A DNA stretch of 55,975 nucleotides from positions 1 through 55,975 of IMG/VR virus record IMGVR_UViG_3300030012_003256; one strand, 5' to 3'. Below the pieces are notes generated by a model, which saw nothing but the letters and a program-made list of their open reading frames with translations, had not been told where the DNA came from and searched no databases. The position numbers were made by a program, and so were the translations under genes. Below are positions 27,385 to 35,597 of the stretch, one piece after another (the first letter of the stretch is position 1; each line of letters starts with the position of its first letter). Origin of the DNA: a virus.

Positions 27385-28222
27385 AGTATTCCTCCAATGT
27401 TCGTTGTTGAACCTCTATTGGGTCTGTTTTTTTTCTTTTTCTTTTTTCACCAATTTTAAGTAGTCGGCATTCTGCATTTGTTAATTTCTTCTTTGCCCAT
27501 TCTTTAATTTGCGGGTCTTTTAATAGTTGATTTAATATGATGGGGTTTTTAACGCCTAACTTACGGGAAAGATATGGTATTTTAGAATACTGTCTCCTTC
27601 TCGGCATATTTAACCGACCTGCCATGTTTCCTTGATGCGAATACGCCAACATTTCATAGAAGTATCGCTGACTCCAACGCCTTTTGACTACACCATCAAC
27701 AAAAATTAGCCTGTTTGGATGCATATTTTCCGCCAACCAAGATAGAATCTGCGTATCGGCTGGTTTATTGAACAAAAGCAAGTCTTTAATCAAATCACGA
27801 TTACTCTCCTTCAAATATTCATAACAAAGAGAATAAGTGTCTCTTTCGTAAGAGAAGGGAGGCTCTGAATGTGGAGCCATAGTTTGCACTTGATTACGAA
27901 GAAAGTTGTTGCTTCCTGCTCTTTTGATTTTACACATCGCCATGATATTTTTTGGCACAGATTTTTGATTAATAGAAGTTAAAACTATTTGGCCTCTATA
28001 TCTGCGAAGAATATCAAGAATTGCTTCTTTATCGGGTTTATAATGAACATCTTCAATAATGATACCTCTTTCAATCGGGAAAGAGCCTACATCAAAGTCA
28101 ATATCATTTGCATACATCACGATAGGGTCATTCACAAAAGTCTTTGCTTTTGTTGATTTGCCTGTTCCGTGTTTTCCTGTTAGTAGTATTGGTCTTTCTT
28201 TATTATAATTGGTTAATCCCAT
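27377..28222 (-). CDS. rfcL: Candidate clamp loader large subunit with C-terminal PIP box
   Basis: The 281-residue ATPase has Walker A (LLTGKHGTGKST), a Walker B-like GIIIEDVHY and a sensor-like strand (QIVLTSINQKSVPKNI, compare LTANxxxxLPKxL in RFC-L). The end is a Lys/Arg-rich run (KRKRKK) and QRTLEEYY, a good PIP box, as cellular RFC-L also has near its end. A helical middle segment replaces the usual lid and collar. The adjacent RFC-S gene supports pairing. The protein is far shorter than cellular RFC-L. Unrelated AAA+ ATPase is the alternative. Confidence 0.6.
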   Translation of the reverse strand: MGLTNYNKERPILLTGKHGTGKSTKAKTFVNDPIVMYANDIDFDVGSFPIERGIIIEDVHYKPDKEAILDILRRYRGQIVLTSINQKSVPKNIMAMCKIKRAGSNNFLRNQVQTMAPHSEPPFSYERDTYSLCYEYLKESNRDLIKDLLLFNKPADTQILSWLAENMHPNRLIFVDGVVKRRWSQRYFYEMLAYSHQGNMAGRLNMPRRRQYSKIPYLSRKLGVKNPIILNQLLKDPQIKEWAKKKLTNAECRLLKIGEKRKRKKTDPIEVQQRTLEEYYA

Positions 28223-28618
28223 TCATATTACTCCTTTCAATTCAAATATTCTTTCTAATCCTTCTGCATTACGGTGTTCTCCATGAGAAACTAAATGCAC
28301 TACTTCTCTAAATACTGTCCATTCGTTCTTTGCATCTGGAAGATTCGGTGTCATTTCAACTATCTTGTATAGATTCTTTATACCGCCTATCTTAAGAATA
28401 GGTCTTGGTCGCGTTTTACTCTCCTTTTCTTTGTAAGAAGAGGTAATTTCATGTTGTAATAGGCTTCTCTTAACACCCAGAAGAAACTTTTCATCTGCTC
28501 TTAATGACAGACCTAATCTAACAATATATCCCATCTTTGATGGAGGACTTCTCTCTAAAATGAAGTCCATCTTAGAAAGACCAAGAAGAATACCAATAAG
28601 CATATCTTTACTATACAT
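28223..28618 (-). CDS. Degenerate LAGLIDADG-like protein
   Basis: The 131-residue product reads like one LAGLIDADG domain: LIGILLGLSKMDF replaces the catalytic LAGLIDADG helix, then YIVRLGLSLRADEKFLLGVK, LKIGGIKNLYKIVEM, and a C-terminal WTVFREVVHLVSHGEHRNAEGLE. The acidic catalytic end of the helix (DADG) is changed to KMDF, so cleavage may be weak or lost. It may be a domesticated homing endonuclease now used to bind DNA. ATG 28618 has GGAGTG six bases ahead. Confidence 0.5.
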   Translation of the reverse strand: MYSKDMLIGILLGLSKMDFILERSPPSKMGYIVRLGLSLRADEKFLLGVKRSLLQHEITSSYKEKESKTRPRPILKIGGIKNLYKIVEMTPNLPDAKNEWTVFREVVHLVSHGEHRNAEGLERIFELKGVI

Positions 28619-28985
28619 AAGAAACACTCCTTGTTATTCCTTGAAAGTCGGCTTTATATCTTAAAAATTCTAATCCATCTAAAATAGTTTCCTCAACTAA
28701 TTTCATAATATTTTCTTCGGGCATATCATGGGAAGCATAAATAACATTTAGACTCGTTCCTTGAAATGTTCTATGAAGAACCGCAGTTTCTTCAGAAATT
28801 GGGTCAAACAATAATACTGCCCGTCCCTCCTGTCCAGAGGGTATTTTGCTGGAAATCATAACTATTAATCCTTTAGTTAAAAGTTTGACTTCTTCAGAAG
28901 TCATATCCCCATATACTAAAAAGTTGTAATTAAAGACATACTCATACTCATCAACCAGTTTTTGTAATACTGGGTCATTGACCAT
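28611..28985 (-). CDS. Hypothetical protein, 124 aa
   Basis: No motif recognised. The sequence mixes helix (MKLVEETILDGLEFLRYK) and strands (AVLLFDP, LNVIYASHD). It overlaps the neighbouring genes by a few bases; ATG 28985 is used with GAGAGTGA ahead. Confidence 0.55.
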   Translation of the reverse strand: MVNDPVLQKLVDEYEYVFNYNFLVYGDMTSEEVKLLTKGLIVMISSKIPSGQEGRAVLLFDPISEETAVLHRTFQGTSLNVIYASHDMPEENIMKLVEETILDGLEFLRYKADFQGITRSVSYV

Positions 28986-28986
28986 T

Positions 28987-29433
28987 TTATTCACTCTCGT
29001 TCATATATTCTTTATTTTCGGGCCAATAACCGTTAGGTGCAGTATTTGTCTCAAGCCAAAAGAAGTGGGCGGCAGTTAAGCGAGAGTGTCCCATCATTAA
29101 AGCATTTTCCTCGGCGTTGCTGACCAAATTAGAAATTGCTGTTTCAACCCACTCACCAATAAAATACTTTGCATCATTAGATACAGTTAAATCAGTTGTA
29201 TTCTTAATAAGTTGAGTCAAATTTATTTTTGTTGTTCGTGGAATTGGTTTTGGTTTTGGTTTTTCAGGAATAATAAGTTCTCCATTTAGAATATAAGGGC
29301 AGTATTGTTGCTCAACAATCTTAGGTCTGCCCTGTTCATGTAAAATATTCTTCAAATGAGCCTTTCCGCCTTCAATCTTTAAACAACGATATGTCGTTGT
29401 TCCAATAATTGTCATATCACCCTGTTCAATCAT
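28987..29433 (-). CDS. Hypothetical protein, 148 aa
   Basis: A Pro/Lys-rich linker (EKPKPKPIPRTT) separates a small N-terminal beta-rich region from a helical C-terminal half. The start follows the upstream stop in a four-base overlap with AGGTG ahead. No family recognised. Confidence 0.55.
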   Translation of the reverse strand: MIEQGDMTIIGTTTYRCLKIEGGKAHLKNILHEQGRPKIVEQQYCPYILNGELIIPEKPKPKPIPRTTKINLTQLIKNTTDLTVSNDAKYFIGEWVETAISNLVSNAEENALMMGHSRLTAAHFFWLETNTAPNGYWPENKEYMNESE

Positions 29434-29795
29434 TCTTCTAACACCTGCCTCAAAATAGCCTCAATCACAGAAAGGTCAGCGTTATTATTTTCAAACATGG
29501 AAAGACACAGTAAAATTAATTGTTTATATCTTTGTTCATTTTCTGGTTTAAAATCTTTTATGCCGACCCACTCTGCTACCTTGCGTTGATTCTTTCTTGG
29601 CTCAATCGGTTTTCCCAACAACTGCGACCTTCGCTCATACAAATGAATAAGCATTTTACTATTCCATTTAATTATCCTGGAAATATGACCTAAATGACTA
29701 TTTACCTGTTTTAAACTCATATCTGTAATTTTTCTAACCTTCCCTGTTGAATCTGCAATATGGTTTGCTCTTGCTTTTGCATCTGATTTACTCAT
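29430..29795 (-). CDS. Hypothetical protein, 121 aa
   Basis: A mostly helical basic protein (KARANHIADSTGKVRKI at the start) with an acidic end. It sits in a run of coupled genes before the ligase-linked group. The ribosome site AAGAGGTG is clear. Function unknown. Confidence 0.55.
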   Translation of the reverse strand: MSKSDAKARANHIADSTGKVRKITDMSLKQVNSHLGHISRIIKWNSKMLIHLYERRSQLLGKPIEPRKNQRKVAEWVGIKDFKPENEQRYKQLILLCLSMFENNNADLSVIEAILRQVLEE

Positions 29796-30214
29796 TCTTC
29801 TTCACCTCTTCTAATGGGCCACCCGTCTGGACGGAAATGGTTTAACATAAGACGAATAAATTTTTGAGTCTTTTCAAAATTCATTCTCCGAGAGAAAACG
29901 ATTTCCGAAATCATTTGAAGCACATCTGGGAATTTTTCCCCATAGTCTGTCCAGAAACGAGAAGAATTCATGCTTTCAGCGAGTTCTACAAATCTCTGAT
30001 TTTCATATTCTTTCTTAAACTCAAGCCAAGAAAGAAGAAGACCTTTATCCATGCGAAGAATAAAGTCTTCTAATTCGTATTCTCTCCAACCATTAGTTGT
30101 TGATTTTCCTTTCCAAAGTTGGCGAGGGTGAGTGTTTTTGAAACGAGGCCATTTCTTTCGCAAGTCTGCAAGAATTTGTTCTTGTTCTTCATCAGTTAAT
30201 TTATCCCATTTCAT
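29792..30214 (-). CDS. Hypothetical protein, 140 aa
   Basis: Helix-rich product with many Trp and Arg residues (KKWPRFKNTHPRQLWKG) and an EEE end that carries the next gene's overlap. It is directly downstream of the ligase with a four-base overlap, so the two are likely co-translated. No family recognised. Confidence 0.55.
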   Translation of the reverse strand: MKWDKLTDEEQEQILADLRKKWPRFKNTHPRQLWKGKSTTNGWREYELEDFILRMDKGLLLSWLEFKKEYENQRFVELAESMNSSRFWTDYGEKFPDVLQMISEIVFSRRMNFEKTQKFIRLMLNHFRPDGWPIRRGEEE

Positions 30215-31752
30215 TCTAATCTCTCCACATCTTCTAAGGTATTAATATCCGCAACAAATTTATCATCACGAATACGAATACATCTTGGGAATCTAAGCCC
30301 AATATCATTATTAGCATCTCGGCTAACCAAATCAGCCTTGACTTCAAGAACAACAACAGGCGAAACAAAGAATCGCCCATTATCAAAGGATTCAACATTA
30401 CGCCGTAGCGTATTCGTGAGGTTGATTAAATCGCTATCCGAGAAGCCTGTTCCACACCATCCGACGCTGTGATAACCATTATTAGCCCTCACGCCTAATT
30501 CGTAAGTGCCGAAAACATTTGACCGCTTTCCTTCCCCGTATTTTGCGGAGAGGATAACAACATCAAGATTAATCTGCGGAGGTTTGTATTTAGCCCAAAA
30601 AACGGAGCGTTTTCCTGATTGGTAGGGTTGGCTTGCATCCTTAACGATGATTCCTTCAAACCCTTCGTTGATTGCTTCATGGTAAAAGGCCATAATGTCG
30701 CCCTCGGTTATACGGTGTGCTTGATTCGGCAAGTCTTTCATCTTCTCTAAGCGTTCCGTATATGATAAATCCATGACTGTTTCGTTGTTCAACATAAGAC
30801 AATCAAAAATAACCCACTTAACTTTGACTCGTTCCATAGCCTCTTGAACATTCTTTGAATGAACCCTTGTTCCCATTTGCTTATGAGGCGCAGGTGCGCC
30901 ATTTTCCAAAATAGGATAGATTTCACCATCAAGAATAGCGTTTTCAATATCATAGGCTTGAACCAATTCAACAACATCGGGAAATTGTTGAGTCACGATT
31001 TTACCTTTACGATTAAAAATAATTGTTTTATTTCCATCAATATGAATTTGATAGCGGTTTCCATCGTATTTGTAATCAACAACAAAATCAGTCGGCCACT
31101 TATTCATCGGAACTTCCTTAGCAAGCATTGGTTTAATGAATTTTCCATATGTTAGATTACATGGAGGATTAGAGCCAGCATTATAGTGATAACAAACCAC
31201 CTCAACAGAATTAAAATTCAAATGTTTCTTTACATCTGCTTGCTTCTTATTGTAGTGCTTGGCGATAATCTTCGCAACTGTTCCTTCATTGATTCCGTTT
31301 CGTGGCGTTCTAAGCATATACCGAATAAACCAGCGTCGTGCGTTTGCAGACATAGCCAAAATTGATTCCTCAATCATTTCAAATTCATTAGAATCAATCT
31401 TTCCACAATTCATGTTCAGTAGTCGGTGAACATACTGAACAGAAAAGTTTCGTTGTTTTTCTGCTGATGAATCAAGATGATAAATCGCTTCGCCCAAATC
31501 ATCGTGAGCGTACATCAATCCATCAATTTCATCATCAAAAACATCAAAGATTTTAGCAATCCATTTCTTTGCTTTTGCTAATCCAAGATTATTCGCTTCA
31601 AGTTTATCTTTATCAAGAATTTGCAAAACCAAAGAAGGACTACTCTTCTCCGTTGTGAATGTTTCCAAGTCCCGTGAAATCCGACTTATCTGTTGAGTCG
31701 GTGTCAATTGGTCTGTCGCTTGTAGCATTCTGCTCATATTTTCCCATGTCAT
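30211..31752 (-). CDS. lig: ATP-dependent DNA ligase
   Basis: The adenylation motif VVDYKYDGNRY places the AMP-carrying Lys at about residue 228, after an archaeal/eukaryal-type N-terminal DNA-binding domain (ILAMSANARRWFIRYML). Motifs ILDGEI, GFEGIIVKD and AKYKP follow, and the OB domain ends near DIGLRFPRCIRIRDDK. At 513 residues it is close to cellular archaeal ligases. It would seal nicks during viral replication. ATG 31752 with GGAGATG ahead is chosen over a TTG at 31758. Confidence 0.95.
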   Translation of the reverse strand: MTWENMSRMLQATDQLTPTQQISRISRDLETFTTEKSSPSLVLQILDKDKLEANNLGLAKAKKWIAKIFDVFDDEIDGLMYAHDDLGEAIYHLDSSAEKQRNFSVQYVHRLLNMNCGKIDSNEFEMIEESILAMSANARRWFIRYMLRTPRNGINEGTVAKIIAKHYNKKQADVKKHLNFNSVEVVCYHYNAGSNPPCNLTYGKFIKPMLAKEVPMNKWPTDFVVDYKYDGNRYQIHIDGNKTIIFNRKGKIVTQQFPDVVELVQAYDIENAILDGEIYPILENGAPAPHKQMGTRVHSKNVQEAMERVKVKWVIFDCLMLNNETVMDLSYTERLEKMKDLPNQAHRITEGDIMAFYHEAINEGFEGIIVKDASQPYQSGKRSVFWAKYKPPQINLDVVILSAKYGEGKRSNVFGTYELGVRANNGYHSVGWCGTGFSDSDLINLTNTLRRNVESFDNGRFFVSPVVVLEVKADLVSRDANNDIGLRFPRCIRIRDDKFVADINTLEDVERLE

Positions 31753-31882
31753 TTTCAATCATCTCCTTACTATTATTTATTTCTTTAATCAGTTGTTTTA
31801 GAAGTATACTGATTTTTCCTTCATTTCTTTCTGAATAAGTCCACATAGCGTTTGCTAAATAGACCCAATCATTCTTCTTCAT
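31640..31882 (-). CDS. Hypothetical protein, 80 aa, overlapping ligase start
   Basis: ATG 31882 has AGGTGG six bases ahead. The N-terminal half is helical (DWVYLANAMWTYSE) and the C-terminal half, encoded across the ligase start, is polar (DRPIDTDSTDKSDF). The overlap with the ligase is 113 bases, so the true end may matter less than the first half. No family recognised. Confidence 0.45.
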   Translation of the reverse strand: MKKNDWVYLANAMWTYSERNEGKISILLKQLIKEINNSKEMIENDMGKYEQNATSDRPIDTDSTDKSDFTGLGNIHNGEE

Positions 31883-32222
31883 TTTTTCCACCTAATGCTT
31901 GCAAAAGCCGCAAAAAATTAATCATAATTTGTTCAACCACCTGTGCCTCTTCAACTTGTCCTTGTTCAAGAAAACGATGCATCATGTGAATAAGTGTTGC
32001 TTGAGTAATTGCTGGTGCTAATCTAGCAAGACTATTGTTCATTGAGATTTCCCAATAACAAACAAAACTGGCTCTTGCTAAATAATTTGCTCCGTCTGCT
32101 AATTCAGCATAACCTTGATTAAAGTGGTCAAGGTTTAATTCATTAGGAATTAATCCCTTCATTTCTTTTGCCCATTCTTCAAATGCTTTATCATCAACGG
32201 TAGTATTGTATAGTTCATTCAT
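31869..32222 (-). CDS. Hypothetical protein, 117 aa
   Basis: Helical product with no motif; it ends in NEEE, whose codons form a purine-rich run and ATGA-type junction with the next gene. Strong coupling to both neighbours supports it as real. Confidence 0.55.
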   Translation of the reverse strand: MNELYNTTVDDKAFEEWAKEMKGLIPNELNLDHFNQGYAELADGANYLARASFVCYWEISMNNSLARLAPAITQATLIHMMHRFLEQGQVEEAQVVEQIMINFLRLLQALGGKNEEE

Positions 32223-32521
32223 TCTTCTTCCTCTCCTTTCTTTGTATTTGCTTCTTCATCCATAAATTGCCTCATAGCCTGATACATTCTTCCAAATGCC
32301 ATTTCAACATGCGGTAATTGAACACGGCAACCTCTCCCACTATTCGGGGGCATAGGCATTCTTTGTTCAATATATAAAGCAAATAAATCCACTAATTCTC
32401 CTGCCTTTGCTCTAAACTTTGTTAGAGACTGACCATGAGAATTACCCCATTGTCTTTCAGGGTTGGCTTTTCTTACTGCTTTCTTCGCTTGTAGTTCACT
32501 TATTTTAGTTCTCTCCGTCAT
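32219..32521 (-). CDS. Hypothetical basic protein, 100 aa
   Basis: Arg/Lys-rich N terminus (KKAVRKANPERQWGNSHGQ), a helical middle, and an EEEE tail at the overlap with the next gene. GGAGGGAAC lies before the ATG. It might bind nucleic acid; no family recognised. Confidence 0.5.
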   Translation of the reverse strand: MTERTKISELQAKKAVRKANPERQWGNSHGQSLTKFRAKAGELVDLFALYIEQRMPMPPNSGRGCRVQLPHVEMAFGRMYQAMRQFMDEEANTKKGEEEE

Positions 32522-32726
32522 TGAGTTCCCTCCTTAATATATCTAATAATGTTTTTGCTTCTTCTCTATTCAGGCGTATGCCTTTATTAGTTGGTTTATC
32601 GCTATTGTACCAGCGAATATCAACCACTTCAATGTTCCAATATAGGCCCATCTTAATTTTACAATCTTGGTTTGCGTTCCGAACAATTGTTCCTTTTACT
32701 TCTAATTCATCTGTCAATTCATCCAC
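32505..32726 (-). CDS. PC4-like small ssDNA-binding/transcription protein, 73 aa
   Basis: The middle and end, VVDIRWYNSDKPTNKGIRLN, followed by a helix (EEAKTLLDILRREL), match the PC4/p15 core pattern VDIRxxY...PTKKGISL plus helix. PC4 proteins dimerise and bind single-stranded DNA at melted promoters or forks. Translation probably starts at GTG 32726. The gene overlaps neighbours on both sides. The match is by eye only. Confidence 0.5.
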   Translation of the reverse strand: MDELTDELEVKGTIVRNANQDCKIKMGLYWNIEVVDIRWYNSDKPTNKGIRLNREEAKTLLDILRRELNDGEN

Positions 32727-33109
32727 CCCTGTTTGAATCTGTCTAACTCCTGCTTAGATGTAAAATACCTTGGAGTATCTAAAGAATCAAGACGATTAAC
32801 AATCCAACACACCCCACCAAGGGACGATATTTGAACGACTTCATATTGACCATCATTTAATTCTAACACTTCAACTGTATTAACTTCAGGATTTAATCCA
32901 TACTTTTTAGTCAATTCATTTGCTACTGTTTGGATATTTTCAGCAACATATTTGATGATGTGTGTCCGTTGAATAGGAATTCTCGGTTCAACATCAATCT
33001 TCAATGAACCTGTAAATTTGCAGACCCTACATTTATTTCCTTCACAAACAGGGCATCTAATTTGAGCCTTGTGTGGTGCAGGTAAAACGACAGTTATTGC
33101 TTTTTTCAC
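32714..33109 (-). CDS. Zinc-finger protein, 131 aa
   Basis: Residues around 19-34 hold CPVCEGNKCRVCKFTG, close to half of a DnaJ-type zinc finger (CxxCxG...CxxCxG). The rest has a helix (ENIQTVANELTKKYG) and beta segments. It begins at GTG with GGGGGAT ahead and overlaps a small zinc-ribbon gene. Because the GroEL/GroES genes are nearby upstream, a chaperone link is conceivable but not shown. Confidence 0.55.
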   Translation of the reverse strand: MKKAITVVLPAPHKAQIRCPVCEGNKCRVCKFTGSLKIDVEPRIPIQRTHIIKYVAENIQTVANELTKKYGLNPEVNTVEVLELNDGQYEVVQISSLGGVCWIVNRLDSLDTPRYFTSKQELDRFKQGWMN

Positions 33110-33219
33110 TTTTTATCCCCCTTAAGTTGTTCCCAACAATCTTGACACATACCATATCTTCGGATATAATATCCACCAAAATGAGGAATAATATTTTTCT
33201 TACACTTTGGACATTCCAT
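33106..33219 (-). CDS. Small zinc-ribbon protein, 37 aa
   Basis: CPKC at residues 3-6 and CQDC near 25 make a compact zinc ribbon (MECPKCKKNIIPHF at the start). GGAGG is eight bases before the ATG and the stop overlaps the next start by ATGA. It lies just downstream of GroEL. Function unknown. Confidence 0.6.
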   Translation of the reverse strand: MECPKCKKNIIPHFGGYYIRRYGMCQDCWEQLKGDKK

Positions 33220-33221
33220 AT

Positions 33222-34745
33222 TTATTCCTCCACCAATACTGCAACATCTGTTGAATAAAACAATTGAGCAATTGATAATGCCGCTAAGAAACTGTTCTTA
33301 GAAACCTTCACGGGGTCAAAGACTCCTGCTTTAAACAAATCTTCGTGCTGACACGAAACAGCATTAAAACCCCAGTTAGGATTTGTTCCATCAATTGTTT
33401 TTTCAATTTCAAAAGAAACAATCCTTGTTTGCTCGGTAAAGTTTGCATTATCCAAAAGAACATGATAAGGCTCAACAACAGACTTTTTAAACCAAACTGG
33501 CGCATCAATAGCGTGAGCAAGACGAATGAATGGAACACCACCACCAACAACAATACCTTCTTCAAGAGCCGCTTTTGTTGCATTAAGAGCATCATCAAGT
33601 CGCTCTTTCTTTTCTCGCATTTCAATTGATGAAGAAGCACCAACTTTGATTGTAGCAACACCGCCCTTTAGACGAGTAATACGAGACTTAATTCGTGCCG
33701 CATCATATCCTTTCATTTCACTCAATGTTTTTTTGAGCGTAGCAATTCGTTCATCAGCATTTCCCTCACCACCCATAAAGGTAGTATTTTCTTTACTGAT
33801 GATAACCTTCTCACAAGTCCCAAAATCAGAAACAACAAACTGTTGAGGACTGTCTTTGCTTTCGTGGTTGAATACCTTTCCACCAACAATTGCTTGAATG
33901 TCAGCCAATTCATCAATTTGTGCATCACCAAAGTTAGGTGCAAGAATAGCCGCACACTCCACAGTCTTATTAATCAGATTCATCAATAAATTGTTCAACG
34001 CTGAACTTTCCATACCCTTACAAAGAATCAGCAAAGGTCTTCCGTTCTGCGAAGAATACTCAAGCATTGGCAACAAATCCTTAAAAGAACGGAAAGGAAT
34101 GTTGGATAAGAAAATCAATGGGTTTTCAAATTCAACCTTGCCGCTTTCGGTGTTGCACATTAAATGACTGATATATCCTTCAGGAACTTCCATTCCCTCT
34201 CGGAGAATCAATTTTGTAGCATAATTGTTAGATTCTTCAACGGTGATAACACCATCACGACCGACCGTATTAAACGCTTCTTGAATCAAATGGCCAAGAG
34301 AAGCATCGTTATTCGCAGCAATTGTAGCAATATTTAGAATATCTGAATCTTCGACTGACATCGAGATATTATCTAAGAAATTAATAGTTTGTTGGCGAAG
34401 GTTCTCCATCAAGAGGTTAAAGTCGTGTGCTGTCATTTTATCTTCATTATTAAATAATTCATTACAAAAAGCCTGTGCAAGAATACAAGCCGTTGTAGTT
34501 CCATCACCTGAACCTTCTTGTGCCTTACTTGCCAGATTTTGAACTAATTGCACACCCATTTGAACATAAGGGTCTTCATGGGAAATATACTTCGTAATTG
34601 TTACACCGTCATTAATTACAACTGGTGGATTACCCTGCAAAATAACAGTTTTTGCTTGTGGCCCTAATGTTGGTTTAACGGTATCAGCCACCAAGTTAAT
34701 TCCTTGTAGCAGTTTTTCTTTTACTTCTCTTCCTTTAATAATCAT
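33222..34745 (-). CDS. groL: Group I chaperonin (GroEL/Hsp60-like)
   Basis: The 507-residue protein has bacterial-type Hsp60 signatures rather than thermosome ones: LGPQAKTVILQG, NDGVTITKYI, GSGDGTTTACILAQ (nucleotide binding), IKSRITRLKGGVATIKVG, and ALEEGIVVGGG. It lacks the C-terminal GGM repeats and is a little shorter than GroEL. It would fold virus proteins such as tail or capsid subunits in a barrel capped by the GroES-like product encoded nearby. ATG has GGAGGAG ahead. An archaeal virus carrying a group I chaperonin is notable. Confidence 0.93.
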   Translation of the reverse strand: MIIKGREVKEKLLQGINLVADTVKPTLGPQAKTVILQGNPPVVINDGVTITKYISHEDPYVQMGVQLVQNLASKAQEGSGDGTTTACILAQAFCNELFNNEDKMTAHDFNLLMENLRQQTINFLDNISMSVEDSDILNIATIAANNDASLGHLIQEAFNTVGRDGVITVEESNNYATKLILREGMEVPEGYISHLMCNTESGKVEFENPLIFLSNIPFRSFKDLLPMLEYSSQNGRPLLILCKGMESSALNNLLMNLINKTVECAAILAPNFGDAQIDELADIQAIVGGKVFNHESKDSPQQFVVSDFGTCEKVIISKENTTFMGGEGNADERIATLKKTLSEMKGYDAARIKSRITRLKGGVATIKVGASSSIEMREKKERLDDALNATKAALEEGIVVGGGVPFIRLAHAIDAPVWFKKSVVEPYHVLLDNANFTEQTRIVSFEIEKTIDGTNPNWGFNAVSCQHEDLFKAGVFDPVKVSKNSFLAALSIAQLFYSTDVAVLVEE

Positions 34746-34935
34746 AATTAATCTCCTCCAATCTAAGTATTAACTCAATTGTTTTCCAAATGAACTTATA
34801 ATTGTTATCTGTGGGATTAGTAGAACAAAGATACAATAGATATTCAGCAAAGTCTTCATCAGCATTTAAATGCCATGTTGCCCAACCATGAAACTTCTCA
34901 ATCTTATTCCTATATTTTTGTTGCCTAAAAAACAT
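34735..34935 (-). CDS. Hypothetical protein, 66 aa, between GroES and GroEL
   Basis: A short, aromatic-rich helical protein (KFHGWATWHLNADEDF; FIWKTIELILRLEEI). It starts with AGGGGAT ahead and overlaps the GroEL start. No family recognised; position suggests a chaperonin accessory at most. Confidence 0.5.
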   Translation of the reverse strand: MFFRQQKYRNKIEKFHGWATWHLNADEDFAEYLLYLCSTNPTDNNYKFIWKTIELILRLEEINYDY

Positions 34936-34936
34936 T

Positions 34937-35164
34937 TTAATCCCCTAACTCCTCTAAACAAAGCAAAAGATAATCTTTATGAATAATGACATTGTCTTCG
35001 TATTCATGATATTTCTGGTCTGAATCAAACATCACTTTTTTTCCTTCAATATGAGGAAGACTTGGTGCAGAAATACAAATACCATATCCGTCGTTTTTTA
35101 CATGTATTCCCCCAATAATAGTAGGAGGGATATTAATTAAAACATATTCACCAATAGCAATCAT
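34937..35164 (-). CDS. groS: GroES-like co-chaperonin, 75 aa
   Basis: The chain aligns by eye with GroES. EYVLINIPPTIIGGIHV carries the mobile-loop GGI. GYGICIS follows, then KKVMFDSDQKYHEYEDNVII and a final KDYLLLCLEE, like the GroES end that reads EDDILAVIE. It is shorter than cellular GroES (about 95). It would cap the GroEL-like barrel. It sits in the same operon, separated from GroEL by one small gene, and overlaps the zinc-ribbon gene upstream by ATGA. Confidence 0.75.
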   Translation of the reverse strand: MIAIGEYVLINIPPTIIGGIHVKNDGYGICISAPSLPHIEGKKVMFDSDQKYHEYEDNVIIHKDYLLLCLEELGD

Positions 35165-35298
35165 TCTTCTTCACCATACCATTCTGTTTTATTTACTTCC
35201 TTTATCCCATCATGGTCATTACAAGAAGAACATGACCAATAGCCTAAATTATCATTTGCCTCTGTTTCGCAGAAAATACAAATCATAATTTTTGTCAT
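35161..35298 (-). CDS. Small zinc-ribbon protein, 45 aa
   Basis: Two Cys pairs, CIFC near residue 7 and CSSC near 23, form a zinc ribbon, followed by an acidic tail ending GEEE. It overlaps GroES by ATGA and the basic protein gene upstream, so it is part of the same coupled array. Function unknown. Confidence 0.6.
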   Translation of the reverse strand: MTKIMICIFCETEANDNLGYWSCSSCNDHDGIKEVNKTEWYGEEE

Positions 35299-35597
35299 TC
35301 TTCTTCATCTCCCATTACCGGAATAGCGACCCATGCTCGCCTATCGTGAGAAACCCAAGTATAAACATGAGTCTTGTAAAACTCTTCAAGACGCTTTTCA
35401 CGAACAGTTCGCTTTTCATTTTTCTTTCGCCATTGAATACCCTTATCAGTTCTTTGTTTATTCTCATCATTTGGATGAGCCTTAGCATGACGCTTTGCTC
35501 TTTCCTTCAAAGAAATTTTTTCAGGTTTTTCCATAGGTCTATCTTGATATTTAGCGGCTGTGCTTAATCCTTTCTTAATTGTTTTAAATCTTGTCAT
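35295..35597 (-). CDS. Very basic protein, 100 aa
   Basis: Dense in Lys and Arg (ERAKRHAKAHPNDENKQRTD, RKKNEKRTVREKR) with an acidic GDEEE end. It could bind nucleic acid. It is encoded immediately after the JAMM peptidase gene and overlaps it by four bases. No family recognised. Confidence 0.5.
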   Translation of the reverse strand: MTRFKTIKKGLSTAAKYQDRPMEKPEKISLKERAKRHAKAHPNDENKQRTDKGIQWRKKNEKRTVREKRLEEFYKTHVYTWVSHDRRAWVAIPVMGDEEE

